A DNA stretch of 64,000 nucleotides from NCBI GenBank assembly GCA_026770025.1, contig JAMXDE010000031.1:372001-436000 (forward strand), read 5' to 3'. This DNA is from Craspedostauros australis (Eukaryota; Bacillariophyta; Bacillariophyceae; Mastogloiales; Achnanthaceae). Shown piece by piece: positions 9,060 through 20,200 of this stretch (positions within the stretch are counted from its first letter, which is position 1; each line of letters begins with the position of its first letter). The position numbers and the translations under genes were made by a program. A model generated the notes under the pieces. It did no database searches. It saw nothing but the letters and a program-made list of their open reading frames with translations, and had not been told where the DNA came from.

Positions 9060-12000
9060 ACCGCTGGTCAGGCGTACGTCATTGCCAATGTCATCACCAA
9101 TTGCACTGTCTCCATCCCAGATGTACGCTCTTCGAAAACACAAAGCATGTGCTGCGCATGCTGTATTTTGCGCATGTCAATATCCACTTTTGTCAGCGCC
9201 AGCGTATGACCTCAGGTCGTACATGTAGCTGCAATTGTCGATTCTCAGTTGTTGAGAGGACTGTGAGGCGCCTGAATCAAGCAACCAACGAGTTGAGTCA
9301 TCCGACGCATAAAGACTACGTCACACTCACACCCATATCCATACCCACGCACACCAACACACCCAATCAATTGAAACGGCACACCCTGTGAACAAGAACA
9401 AACGGCAGTCCATCTTGTAGACTGCTCTCGCTTCATCCTAGTTTGTATCCACGAGCTAATCTATTCCTGACTTGGATGGAGGCGATGTGTCTTCTGCATG
9501 GAAACGACCAACAACGAAGTGTCTGCAGATCGGTATCAGCTGCATGGAATTCCAAGAGGAAAAAGGACCAACGTCGTCCTCACACGAGGATTCGTTGGCT
9601 TGCCCATGCCCACATTGGAGTTCAACCCGTGGAATAGTCATGTGCTATCCTAAGACGGCTTCATTTTAGTATGGATGGATCATGTCAAATCTTGGCGTGG
9701 GCCTTGCCATGGAACAATGTGAATAGCATCCACTCGAACATACAATAAACTAGTGAATAGAGCAGCACATGTAAATCAACAACAGTATTATCTTCTATGT
9801 GCAAGGCATCGCTCAAGGTCAAGAGCAAGAGGAACGTGTGCTGTAGCATGCTTTCTCAATGGACGTTGGAAAGAGCGGTGGAATACACTCCAGTTTCATG
9901 GCGCCACTCATGCACGCGTCTCCCAAGGGCAATGCAGACAATGATCTCCTCTTTTGCATTGGCTGATACTCTCTACTGGCTTGGTAGGAATGGCCAGATG
10001 CTATGCTTTCTGCTGGTCACTCTGCCCTCTTCTGGGTACTCTGTTGATTTGTTAAGTGTTTCCAGATGCCCTGCGGTTTCAATAGTTGTGGTAGGCTGCT
10101 CTTCTGGATACTCCCAGCTGTGTCATTGCCTGATCATCTCTGCCACAAGTCTGCTGTGCTGACACTCTATCCATTCTGTTAGTTTGTTGAGTGTTGATCG
10201 TAGCCGGGTACTCTGCTGATTCATTGGTTATGGCCAACCACACTCAGTTGGATCTTGTCTGGAGAGTACCACACAGACTCTGCAACTGTGACCAGGGACT
10301 CTGCTCTTTGTGGAATGGTGTAGATTGATCTGTTGATTGTTTCGCGATAATCTGCCACATGAGCTCTGTTCTCTGTTGGGTACTCTGCTGGTGGAGATTT
10401 GCAGTTCATGGGTTGCTGCCAATTGCTTTGATGTAAGTTTCCTGCTTGACCCATTACCTGTTGCTAGTTGCTTCCTGTTAGACCTGTTCTGTGGATTTGT
10501 AGGTTGCAGCTGGATGCTCCGCTCTCTTCTGGATTCGCTCTGCTTGATGCTGTTGGTTGGGCAGTCTACACATTCTTCTGTTGGAATGAATACAGAGTTC
10601 ATGCTTTTCTCTGTTCTACATGCTTCCTATTGATTCGTCAATGCTTGCTGAATGCCGCCTGGTGATAATCACTGCTGATGCATTGGTGGCTAGTTGCAGC
10701 CAGATACTCTGCTTGATGTTGAGCTGTGAATGAATTTGTTTGGTTCTGGTCAGAAGCTCTCTCACTGCTGCTGGAAACCTACTACTAAGTGCTGATTGTT
10801 GACAGAGGTTCCCCACTCTTTGTTGAAATGTAATTGAGGGGTCGTAGGGTACTGCACCAAGAACGGAGAGTGATCAAGTCTTTGTTGTTGGTGACATAGT
10901 TGTTGATTATTGAGTTATTCGTATGAGTAGATGAAGACTGTCGAGCTCCAAAGATTGAGATCTTGGAACTGTGAGCACGAAGTAGAGCTCGCAGGTCTCA
11001 TGCAATTGCAGGTGGAATATAACATGGAGATAACACAACGGGTATGCGTGTTACTGTGTGGAATCGAATTTGCAAAAGCCAGACATCAGACGCCGCGATA
11101 CGCCATGTTGAAAAATGCAACTCCTCACAATGTTGCTAGTAGAACGATCACACGATTGATTGTATTCACTCGAGAAGGTCAGGGTCCGTCTCACATTTAT
11201 CGGACCCAAGACCGGAGTCTGTCCTGATTGGTTGGAGGCACCTTCTTGGAATTCAGGACGGGCAAGAAATTATTTCCATGACATCCGAAATCTGTGAATG
11301 AAGGGAAAACGATTCATGCGATGCGACCTGCGACACATGAATGACATGGCATCACGTCGTACCAAGAGTCCTGTGGAAAACCAAGAAAAAGGAAAGGAGA
11401 ATTTTCTCATTGGTCGACGGGTGTCACTTATTTTTAGAAATATAGCATTGCGCAAATACTCTTGCTGAATGCTTTCTTCGGATTGGTTGATTGTCTCAGA
11501 ATGCAGTCTGTAGTCTGTGTGATGCTCATGATTGATCTTGTGTTGGTGTTGGGTGCATGCTTTGCTGGATACCCTCAGTTGGATGCAGTGTTCTCTGCTC
11601 TCTGCTGCTTGCAACATGTGCTGCAGACTTCTGTGTTGTGTGCCATGCTTTCTGCCCATTGATTGCCTCCTGCCAGATGCTGTGCTATTGGCTATCAGCC
11701 AAATTTACGACTCTCAAAGAGCATTGAGACACTCATTCTACAGCCTCAATGCTCAGCCATCTGCAAGGTTCCAAATGCACGAACTGGCTGATCATCGCCA
11801 TTGTCGTTGTGCTGCCAATGTTGTTGAGGATTTTGTTGTCCTGATGCATGGCGTTTGCAGCTCATTGTGCGTTGCTGACTGCTCCTCTTTGTCTGTGCTT
11901 GGTGCCGTCATGTGGGATGAAAACTTGGCCCAGTGGTGGGAGTGTGATGAGATGCAGCTCTAGATGCACCACTACCCTTCAACCATACTTTTATTCCTCA

Positions 12001-13229
12001 TGCGTTGGCATAGATTGTTGACGATGGTTGCTGCGCCTGCTGATGAGTCTGTGGCAGGCGTTGGTGGAGTACCTTGGTGGATGTCTCTGCCGGTGTATTC
12101 ATGTGATGGTGGAGTCCCACTGTCATCGACAATGCTGTTGATACCAAACTACGCAGCGTCCTTCTACTCAGCGCGCATTGAGCTTACCGTCGATGGGCAC
12201 AATGGCGTCGTTGGTGGTGATAATGGTGACCTGTGGACCTGTTTGACTTCCTGTGGTGGATGTAATTGTGGTTGTTGTTCTTATTTCTGTTACTGACGGT
12301 GTTATTGGGGCGAATCCGTTGGTGCACTCAACACCTCTGGCCAAACGATTCGTCGAATTTGTGGAGTTTTGCGGCTTTGCGAAAACCAGGTGCTGCCTGT
12401 CCGTCTACCAGCATGTACACGTCATGATGATGAGACGAAATGATTGGACAAGGGGTTTTGATGATGACGTTCGACAAATGTCAATGACAAAAACGAGAGC
12501 CATCTCGAAATTTCAAATTTGAAATTGAAACGTTCACATCGCTCAGGAGTAGAAATTACGTACAATTTTGCCATACATGAAGAAGGACGTTTTGGGAGTT
12601 GCGCGAGCCGATATTCGAAATGATCACTCTCGCTTTGGATTGATGACGACCGGATGGGCTCCGCGATTGCTTCTTCCCCAGCAGACTGCATCTCATTGTA
12701 TGCTTCAAAAATGATCCACTTCAGAGACTGGAGACAGTTTCTTCAACAAGGGTTGGATTGAACCACTGGGATCGTACAATGTGAACGAGGGCATTCGCCG
12801 CAGGACAACACGGCGATCCACGAGGGTGATGATGTCAACGCCACTCTCCATCATCAGCTCGCTCCTTGAGTACGGCTTGGACTGGGCCACCACTCGTGCA
12901 TGAGTGCTATTTCCTCCCCCATGCACGATATCGAGCCAACCGAAACAAAGATGAGCGTTGGAAGAGTAGGTGAAGCGCTTGGAGCGGTTGTGCACGGTGG
13001 CAGCTTTGTTTCGCGACATTGAGTGTGTCGTGAAATTGTGTCGTCTGCCCGTGAGTACGTTTCATTCACGAATGTTTGGCCCAAAATCGAGTTCGAGAGG
13101 GTCTCGGATCCGTGAACCAACCAGAAATGTACCGAATCAGTCTCATTGACGAAAACTCACAAGACGAGGAACAACGCAAAAAACGCACTCACAAAGGCCC
13201 TATTAGAGATAGCTTGGCCATTTTCATGA
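9060..13229. other. Gene-free interior of E1
   Basis: About 4.2 kb without a supportable gene. Words such as GGTACTCTGCTG and GATACTCTGCTT recur near 10036, 10206, 10376 and 10692, hinting at an old degenerate tandem repeat. A 104-codon minus-strand frame at 12705-13019 is present but unrecognised. Confidence 0.5.
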
Positions 13230-13384
13230 CCTCAAAACTTTATATCCAAGGCCCGGACTCACTGTATAGCACCTTACCCTTATTACCAATGTGTTGAAGT
13301 ATATATGGTTAAATTATAGTGTCCATAGGAGCCCATTTTTTCAGGATCCTGTAGTGGCCGTACGGTCATTGGCTGTCGTGGGTC
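13230..13384 (-). repeat. E1 right terminal inverted repeat
   Basis: Inverted partner of 5636-5790; ends CGTGGGTC directly before the shared ATAT. Confidence 0.75.
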
Positions 13385-13427
13385 ATATGAGCCCATTCAG
13401 TCACAAACCAACGAGTCGCGGGGGGAG

Positions 13428-13984
13428 ACATTTTTTGGCCAGTTGGTCCGTCCTTCCGAGGCTCTCGCAGTGCGCCGTGTTGTAGCAATGCTCCGTCGGT
13501 CCGACTTTTTGACGAGAACCGTCAATCTTCCGTCAATGCCGGTTCAACAAAAACGGGTTGCAGCAAGACTTCGTGTTGAGAGAGTTGCATGGGTCCGCCC
13601 AACATTTCCACCCAATTTGGGCCATGTTTTTGTTGTTCTCGTTCGGCACGCCACGGAGTTGTGTTGTGCAAGCAGGCATGCTCGTTTTGGCGAGAACCAT
13701 CACCATCGCCCGTAGATTTAGTACTGGATGTTTTTTATCACACATCCGAGCCGTCGCTGCCTGAACCTTCGCGATTGCTGGTGGTCGTGTTGACAGACAG
13801 ACATATGTGTTGCGCTTTTTACTGTTGTCGGTGCGAAAGAGTCGTTTTTGCTTCGGGTGTTTTTTCAGTCGGATGATCATGGTGGCCGACACAGGAGTTT
13901 TGCACAACAAGCAAAGTCGCCAACGCAGAAAACCAGCCAAACAAAGTGCCCAAGCGCACACCAATTCGATTTGTAAGTGGTATA
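13428..13984. other. Left arm of E2, no gene seen
   Basis: About 560 bp between the E2 TIR and the first copia remnant. I see no recognisable gene; it is presumably original E2 sequence. Confidence 0.4.
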
Positions 13985-14770
13985 GTTTACAGTGAAAGCT
14001 GGCACGCCCCTTCATCTTGAGGATGACTCCCGTCGAACAGAGCAGTGACGAAAGTGGCGAGTGCTTGTCTCGCCACTGCTTTTGTGAGCATATCCGCAAA
14101 GTTTTGTGCTGGTGGATCATATACTGGCACTTGCATACCGGCTCACACAGATTCGCGGACTTTGCGAAATGATATCGCTGCATGCTTCTTTTGTAGCAGG
14201 CTCTCTGTGATCGTCGTGTTCAAGATCGCAGCATTGTTGTCACATGATGCGATTACTGGTGACTTGAGTTGCACCCTCAGCAATTGGAGTGCACATTGTA
14301 GCACAATGATCTCTTCCGCCACGGATCCCATGACATTGAATTTGGCGCCATATGTTGAAGTTGCGGCTGATGATTGCCTCTTGCTTGAGAAGTATACTGG
14401 TGTTCTTCCAAGGCATAGAATGATGCCAGCATTGGATCTTCATGAAACTCAATCGTGTGCATGATCGCCATTGACGAATGCATACATTGGCAGTTGTAGG
14501 TAGATCAGCTTTGGCGATCTGTTGTCGATTTCCTCTGATGCTTCCGGGTATTCCTCCTTCATCTGCGAGGCCATTTCTGGATTGGATGGTGTTGCATTGA
14601 AGTTGTCAAATATCATTGGGCGAGAGTCAATCTGTGTTTGCAATGTGGACTTGTGCTCCAGATATCCCCATACTTTGATGGCTCTCTCAAGGCGTCATTT
14701 GCAAGATGATGCAGTGAAACGTGAAAGTGAAGAAGTTGCAAATGCAAAATCAAAACGTCCAAGTTGAACA
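13985..14770 (-). pseudogene. Degenerate copia pol 3' end (RT tail and RNase H)
   Basis: On the minus strand broken frames give the end of a Ty1/copia polyprotein. About 14643-14449 encodes a segment with EEYPEA and VNGDHAHD, the start of the RNase H region. About 14400-14160 encodes a stretch with CDNNAAILNTT and LLQKKHAAISFRKVRE, the usual end of RNase H. About 14140-14050 contains NFADMLTKAV, the typical copia C-terminus. Several stops and frame changes interrupt it. It lies opposite in strand to the copia relic that follows and was therefore a separate insertion. Confidence 0.7.
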
Positions 14771-15360
14771 ACTCAGTTCATCATCCCGATGAGCTGCTGG
14801 AACTGGTGTTGTTATTCAGGTGTTAGTAGTTTGGAGTCATCCGTTTCCAGATGATTCTTGTTCTGCGTGGGACCATGTTGGTTGCGTATTGATCCCTGTT
14901 GTGATTCCAACTTGTCCAATGCATTTGCAATGTATTTGCTGCAGGCAGTCTTGCAGCAGATACTGTGATAATGCCTGATCCACAGCCACCGTTGGACCTC
15001 AAGAAGCCAATCGGCCACATGAATGATGTCATTCTGCTTCCGCTGATGCTGCACGAGAGTGCCAGCATGCACCCTGCGGCATTGGCTGCAGTGGGTCGCC
15101 ATCAGTGTTTCCACATGGCATGTCATGATGCTCAAAATATCAAGCCATCCCAACAATACGGCGTTTGACATTGACATGTTGTCATCTGGCAACAATCCAC
15201 CAGCTGACATCACCTGGAACAGCATGAACGACCAAGAGCAGCTACATGTCTTTGACATCGCCCCAGGACATCGTGCTCGTTGCATTCCGTAGTGGCGATC
15301 CAGACCGCGGCATTCATATCTCATGGATAACAGCGAACATGAGGTGTGGACCCTGGGCAA

Positions 15361-16166
15361 TGTGGCACATTGGCAAGTTCCGCTCACGGATACTCTTGCG
15401 ACTGTTGACGGTGGTGGTGGTGGTTGTTACTATTTCGTTTGCTATTTCATTGCGTTGTTCCGGTGCCTCTCGGAGTCTCCCAATACTCTTGGTGTCTCTC
15501 AACTATCGTCCGACTATGAGTTGGCATGTGAGATGCTCTCTCGCTCTTTCTCTCTCTCTCTCTCTTGTGTGTTGGTACTGCGCGATAATCAGTGTTAGAT
15601 ACATACTCTGTATTCGATACATACTCCATCATTTCGTCCTCTACTGGTGCACTACTCTGTGAGTATTCGCCAATGTCTCATCTGAACTCTTCCTTGCATA
15701 TCCACGATCTTGATGTCACTTGGTCATTGAATCTTTGCCTTCTTGATCTGATGTGGTGACATGATGACATCCTGTTGATGTCAGCTGTTGTCTTCCATGA
15801 TCCTTCAGATTCCATACTCCATCGATGATGCAGTGGTATGGTGAGGATATCATCATTTGAGGCTTAGTTATGAAATACATCGATCCTTGCTCGATGTCAT
15901 GCATTTCTGTCAGTTGATGGACAGACTGCATTCCTGATGCTCTCAGAAATGATTGTTCACAAATGCCCTTCCGAAATTCAGATTTTTTGTGTGTGCCCGA
16001 TTTTGTGATGTGATTTCGATCAACCACAGATCAATCACAGATCACTCACAGATTGCTCACAGATCAATCACAGATCACTCACGACACAAATGGTTGCGCT
16101 GCTTGTGCGTAGAGCATAAGAGAACAATGGGTGAGTGATGCACATACACATATGTACATTCCAACA
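15361..16166 (-). repeat. Solo LTR C
   Basis: An 806-bp LTR in reverse orientation running TGT...ACA, flanked by the 5-bp duplication GGCAA (15356-15360 and 16167-16171). Removing it with one GGCAA restores an open copia frame. It contains a private tandem repeat of 11 bp at 16021-16082. Confidence 0.8.
16021..16082. repeat. 11-bp tandem repeat inside LTR C
   Basis: About five and a half units of CAATCACAGAT with small changes. Copies A, B and D lack it. Confidence 0.8.
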
Positions 16167-16427
16167 GGCAAGGCAACAATCACAGGGCACACATTCACGG
16201 CTACTCTGGCTGCTATGGATTTCTGGCTGTTCATTGCTGTCACAACCATGGAGAACAAGACCATCTATGGCGCTGACATTCACAATGCATTTTCTGAGGC
16301 TCCTTGTGGTGCACAGAAGTACTACATGCGTGTTGACAGCCCCTTTGCTGAATGGTGGCAGTCGTAGGGACGCGCACCCATTCCGTGTGGCTGCATGACT
16401 CTCATCAGTAAGAATCTTCAGGGTCAT

Positions 16428-17181
16428 TGTTGGAAATCCGGGGTTAGGTAGTAGATTAATCTGTTATCAATCTGTACCAATTTAGAACTGTGAGAACAAA
16501 CTCCTTGACTCTTCAATTCCAATTCAGCAGCAAGTGTAATCCGTAGCAGTTCACCATGATCATGCACATGTCCATGGTTGCTTTCATCTGCTTCATCAAC
16601 TTGCTCTCATGCTCTCCTCTGCAGGTTCATCACGCATCGTCGTGGTGATTTGCATCTTCTACATTCGAGTATCATCTCTCATAGACGCGCAGGTATCTTC
16701 AGCATGGGTCTCAGTCTGATCGATCCCACTTGACTTTGGTTCCTCAGCATTCCTTCTGATCCGATATTGCATACACGCTGGTTATGATGAACGCATGTCA
16801 CGTCGTCGATCGTGCTTTGGAGCGGATAGAGGCATCGCCTCCGTTTCTCTTTCTCAGAGAAGCGATCCCTTGTCCGTCGATGCGCGTCGACATGTCTGAT
16901 ACATATCGACAGCTTCGTTCATAGTCTTGGCTCATGTGCGATTACATCCCTAGAGGTCGATCCATAGGTTTGCCCTCATCACAGCAGTGGTTCATGGATA
17001 GGTTCCATGGTGGGACATGACTGATGTTGATGTCATTCATGAACAGAGAGTTGATGGGGGACAGGCTGCAAGGTGGTCCGAGTGTTACCAACAAAGTTGA
17101 CCTCGTCGAGTTGTGAAGATATTATTGGGAGGTGCGGCAATCATGGGTATCTTGGTAAAAGCGTACCCCCGATTCCTGACA
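16428..17181 (-). repeat. Copia 3' LTR
   Basis: 754 bp, TGTTGG...CCTGACA on the plus strand. It is nearly identical to 23118-23871. Flanked on the left by GGTCAT. Confidence 0.95.
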
Positions 17182-17192
17182 CCCTTCCATTG
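17182..17192 (-). promoter_or_regulatory. Copia polypurine tract
   Basis: On the element strand AATGGAAGGG directly abuts the 3' LTR. This is the expected priming site for plus-strand DNA. Confidence 0.6.
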
Positions 17193-17266
17193 TCGCATTG
17201 ACAATATATCATTCTTGACTCTGCTCTCCCTTGCCCTTCATCACCACCATCCCACTTACTGTTCCA

Positions 17267-20200
17267 TTAGTCCAGTGCTGACCTTAGCTGGATGATATCG
17301 CCCTTGTGTCTGTCGTAGATCTCTTTCTTTGTATTCTTGGTGAATCCGTCTGCGATGTTGTCCTCTGAACGTACGAACCGGGCTCTAGCCTCTCTGTTCG
17401 CAATCAGTTCTCGAATGAAGTGATGTCGTATGTCGATGTGTCTGGTTCTGGCGGATGTGGATGGGTTGGAAGCGATAAAGATTGCTCCCACGTTGTCAAC
17501 CATCACGTCTGCTGGTCTGTGCATCTCCAACCCGATGTCTCTCATCAGTTGGGTGAGGAAGCGGATCTCCTTTCCGGCCTCCGATAGTGCAACGTACTCT
17601 GCTTCCGTTGAGCTCAGTGTCACGCTGCGTTGTGCCTTCGATCTCCAGATGATTGGCACTCCTTGTAGTAGCACGATGTGTCCTCCTACGCTGATGCGGT
17701 TGTCCTTGTCGCCAGCGAACTCGCTGTCGGTATATACAACAATCTTCCATGCATCGTTCTCCAATGGATCCGGCTTCACCCTTAGTCCATATTCTCTCGT
17801 GTCCGACACGAACTTCATGACCCTTAGCATTTCCTTGTATGCTACGGCTGTTGGTCCATCCAACACCTTGGTCAGTTCACGTACTGCGTTGGCGATGTCG
17901 GGCCGGGAGTGTTTCACCAAGTATAGCAGCATACCTACTCCACTTCGGTACCTGCTGTGCCGTTCCTTGTCCACCTTGGGCGAGTCGCTGTCCCTTTGGA
18001 TGCCTTGCCCTGGTGTCCCTGGTGTACTGTACCGCTGTAGCTTCATCACGTCGTCCTTGAATGTATTGGTGATGTTCTTGATGATGTGCGGTTGGTTCAC
18101 CCAGCAGTTCGTATGGTCGTGGTTGAATATGATCTTGCAACTGAGATAGTCTTCGAGATCCTCTTCCACCTTGATTCCGAATTGCTCTGCCTTGATATCC
18201 CTCACTAGCTTCTTCAGTTCCTGTTCCTCTCCGATGCATAAGCAATCGTCAACGTAGGTTCCGATCAGCAGTAGGTTCCCTTCCTGATTCCGAATCAGAA
18301 GGCATGGATCCACAGCGCTCTGTCTAAACCCCAATTTGAGTAGGATGTCGACCAGCTTCTTGTTCCATTGTCTGGCACTCTGCACAAGTCCATAAATCGT
18401 CTTCTTGAGTAGCAGGCATTCGTCGGCTTCATGCTTCATACCCTTGGGGCATCGCATGTAGATCTCCTCCTCGAGCTCTCCATGTAAGAATGCTGTCTCA
18501 AAGTCGATAATGATGCTGTCCAAGTGTAACAACATCTTCATTGTGAGCATGACGCGGTAGGTTGCGTCGTGTATCACTGGTGCGTGGTGTGCTGAGAAGT
18601 CAACCCCTGCAATCTGCGAGTATCCGCATGCGACGAGTCTTGCACGGAACACACCGTTCCTCTTCTCCTTGAACACCCATTTAGTCTTCACGTATCGCCG
18701 ATCCTTCGGCATTTGGTTCATCTTGATCTTCTCCCATACTCCTCTTCTGGTCATATCGTTGAACTCCTTGTTGATGGCCTCCCGCCATTTCGTTCTCTTC
18801 TCAGGATCTGCATGATCCCAGCACTCCTCGAATGTGGTAGGGTCTAGCATCATTGCGACATTAGCTTGCTCGTACCCCTCTTCGAGTGATCGTTGGTCCA
18901 ATCCTTGGCTCGCAGTGATGAAGTCGTCGAGTCTCATCTTACCATGAGTAGTATCTATCATCATACCTGCGACGTCTCTGTTGAATGTTGACCAATTCGT
19001 GTGGAAATCCTGTCCTGATGTTGCCAATGGTGTGGTAGTCGTTGTTGGAGTAGTCTCATTCTCTCCTTCATCTGATTCTGACTCTCCACTGGATCCTAGG
19101 TCTCGTTCCTCCATTGGAATGGGTGAGTTGTTGAACCCCGCGAGAGCCTTCAGCATCCTTGGCATCCCTCTAACAGGTGTTGCGACTGGGACCTCGTCTT
19201 GATCGTATGGTCCCTTCTCGTCGTCCCTTCCGGATTCATCGTCGTTATCATCGTACGAATCATCATCCCCTTGGGTGGGGAGCAAGTCATCTTGCCCTTG
19301 AGCAGCGTCTTTTGTATCTACATCAATTCTGGCTCCTCTGCTCTGATCTACGTCGTCGGTCTCCATTCCCTTGATGGTGTCCTCACGTCGCTCCCAAGTT
19401 ACTCTACTATTCGGGGAAAGTATCTCTGATGTAGAGTCGTCATCTTCCAGATCTATCAGTACTGACCTGTCGGCGTTCGCAATACCCTTGAACTGCCCAT
19501 ATGACTGATTCATCCATGTCACGTCTCTTGTGATTAGGATTCTCGTTGTAGCTAGATTCATCATCCGGTACACACCACTAGCGTGCGATTGACCGTATCC
19601 GACGAACATAGCCGGCTTGGATCTGCTATCCAATTTCGCCTTGATTGTTCGTCCTCCGATGTGGACCATACCTATTTCGCCGAATGTACGCAGTCCATCT
19701 ACATAGGTGGGGATCTGTTCGTTGAATAGGATGCAAGCTGGCTCTCTTGTCTTTGTTCCGATGATGTTCTCCAATTGCGTGGCTGTGCGAGCTGCTTCTG
19801 CCCACAGCTTACTGCGAGAGCTCTTCGGTAGATGCGTTTGGTTCAGCATAGCTCTCACCTTTCCGTATAGTACCGCGAATTTTCGCTCTACGCGACCATT
19901 CTGTTGGGGAGTGGCTGCGGCGGTGTACTCGAAAGTCGGTCCGAATCCAGCATTAAGTAGTTGCTTCTCCGTGGAGTAATTTTCTCCCGCGTTGTCACAT
20001 CTCACATTTTTCACACTCACTTGTTGATTCGCCTGAAGCCACCGTAATAACCCCACCATCTTGGATCCGACGTCACTCTTTTCTCTCACAAAGAAACTCC
20101 AGCAGTAATCACTGTAATCGTCGATAACCAGAAGCCAGTATTTGCCTCGGCCGAAACTGTACGTCTGAACACTCGATGTGTCCATGAACAGTCGCTCTCC

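Larger units (their letters stand above)
5636..13384. mobile_element. E1: 7.7-kb TIR element without recognisable transposase
   Basis: The ends are imperfect inverted repeats of about 155 bp (5636-5790 against 13230-13384, roughly 85% identical by eye), beginning GACCCACG and containing CCAATGACCGTACGG and CAGGATCCTGAAAAAATGGG. Both sides are flanked by ATAT. The interior holds no long open frame, only two LTR-like copies in opposite orientation and degenerate sequence. It is either a non-autonomous element or a decayed one whose transposase cannot be read any more. Confidence 0.7.
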
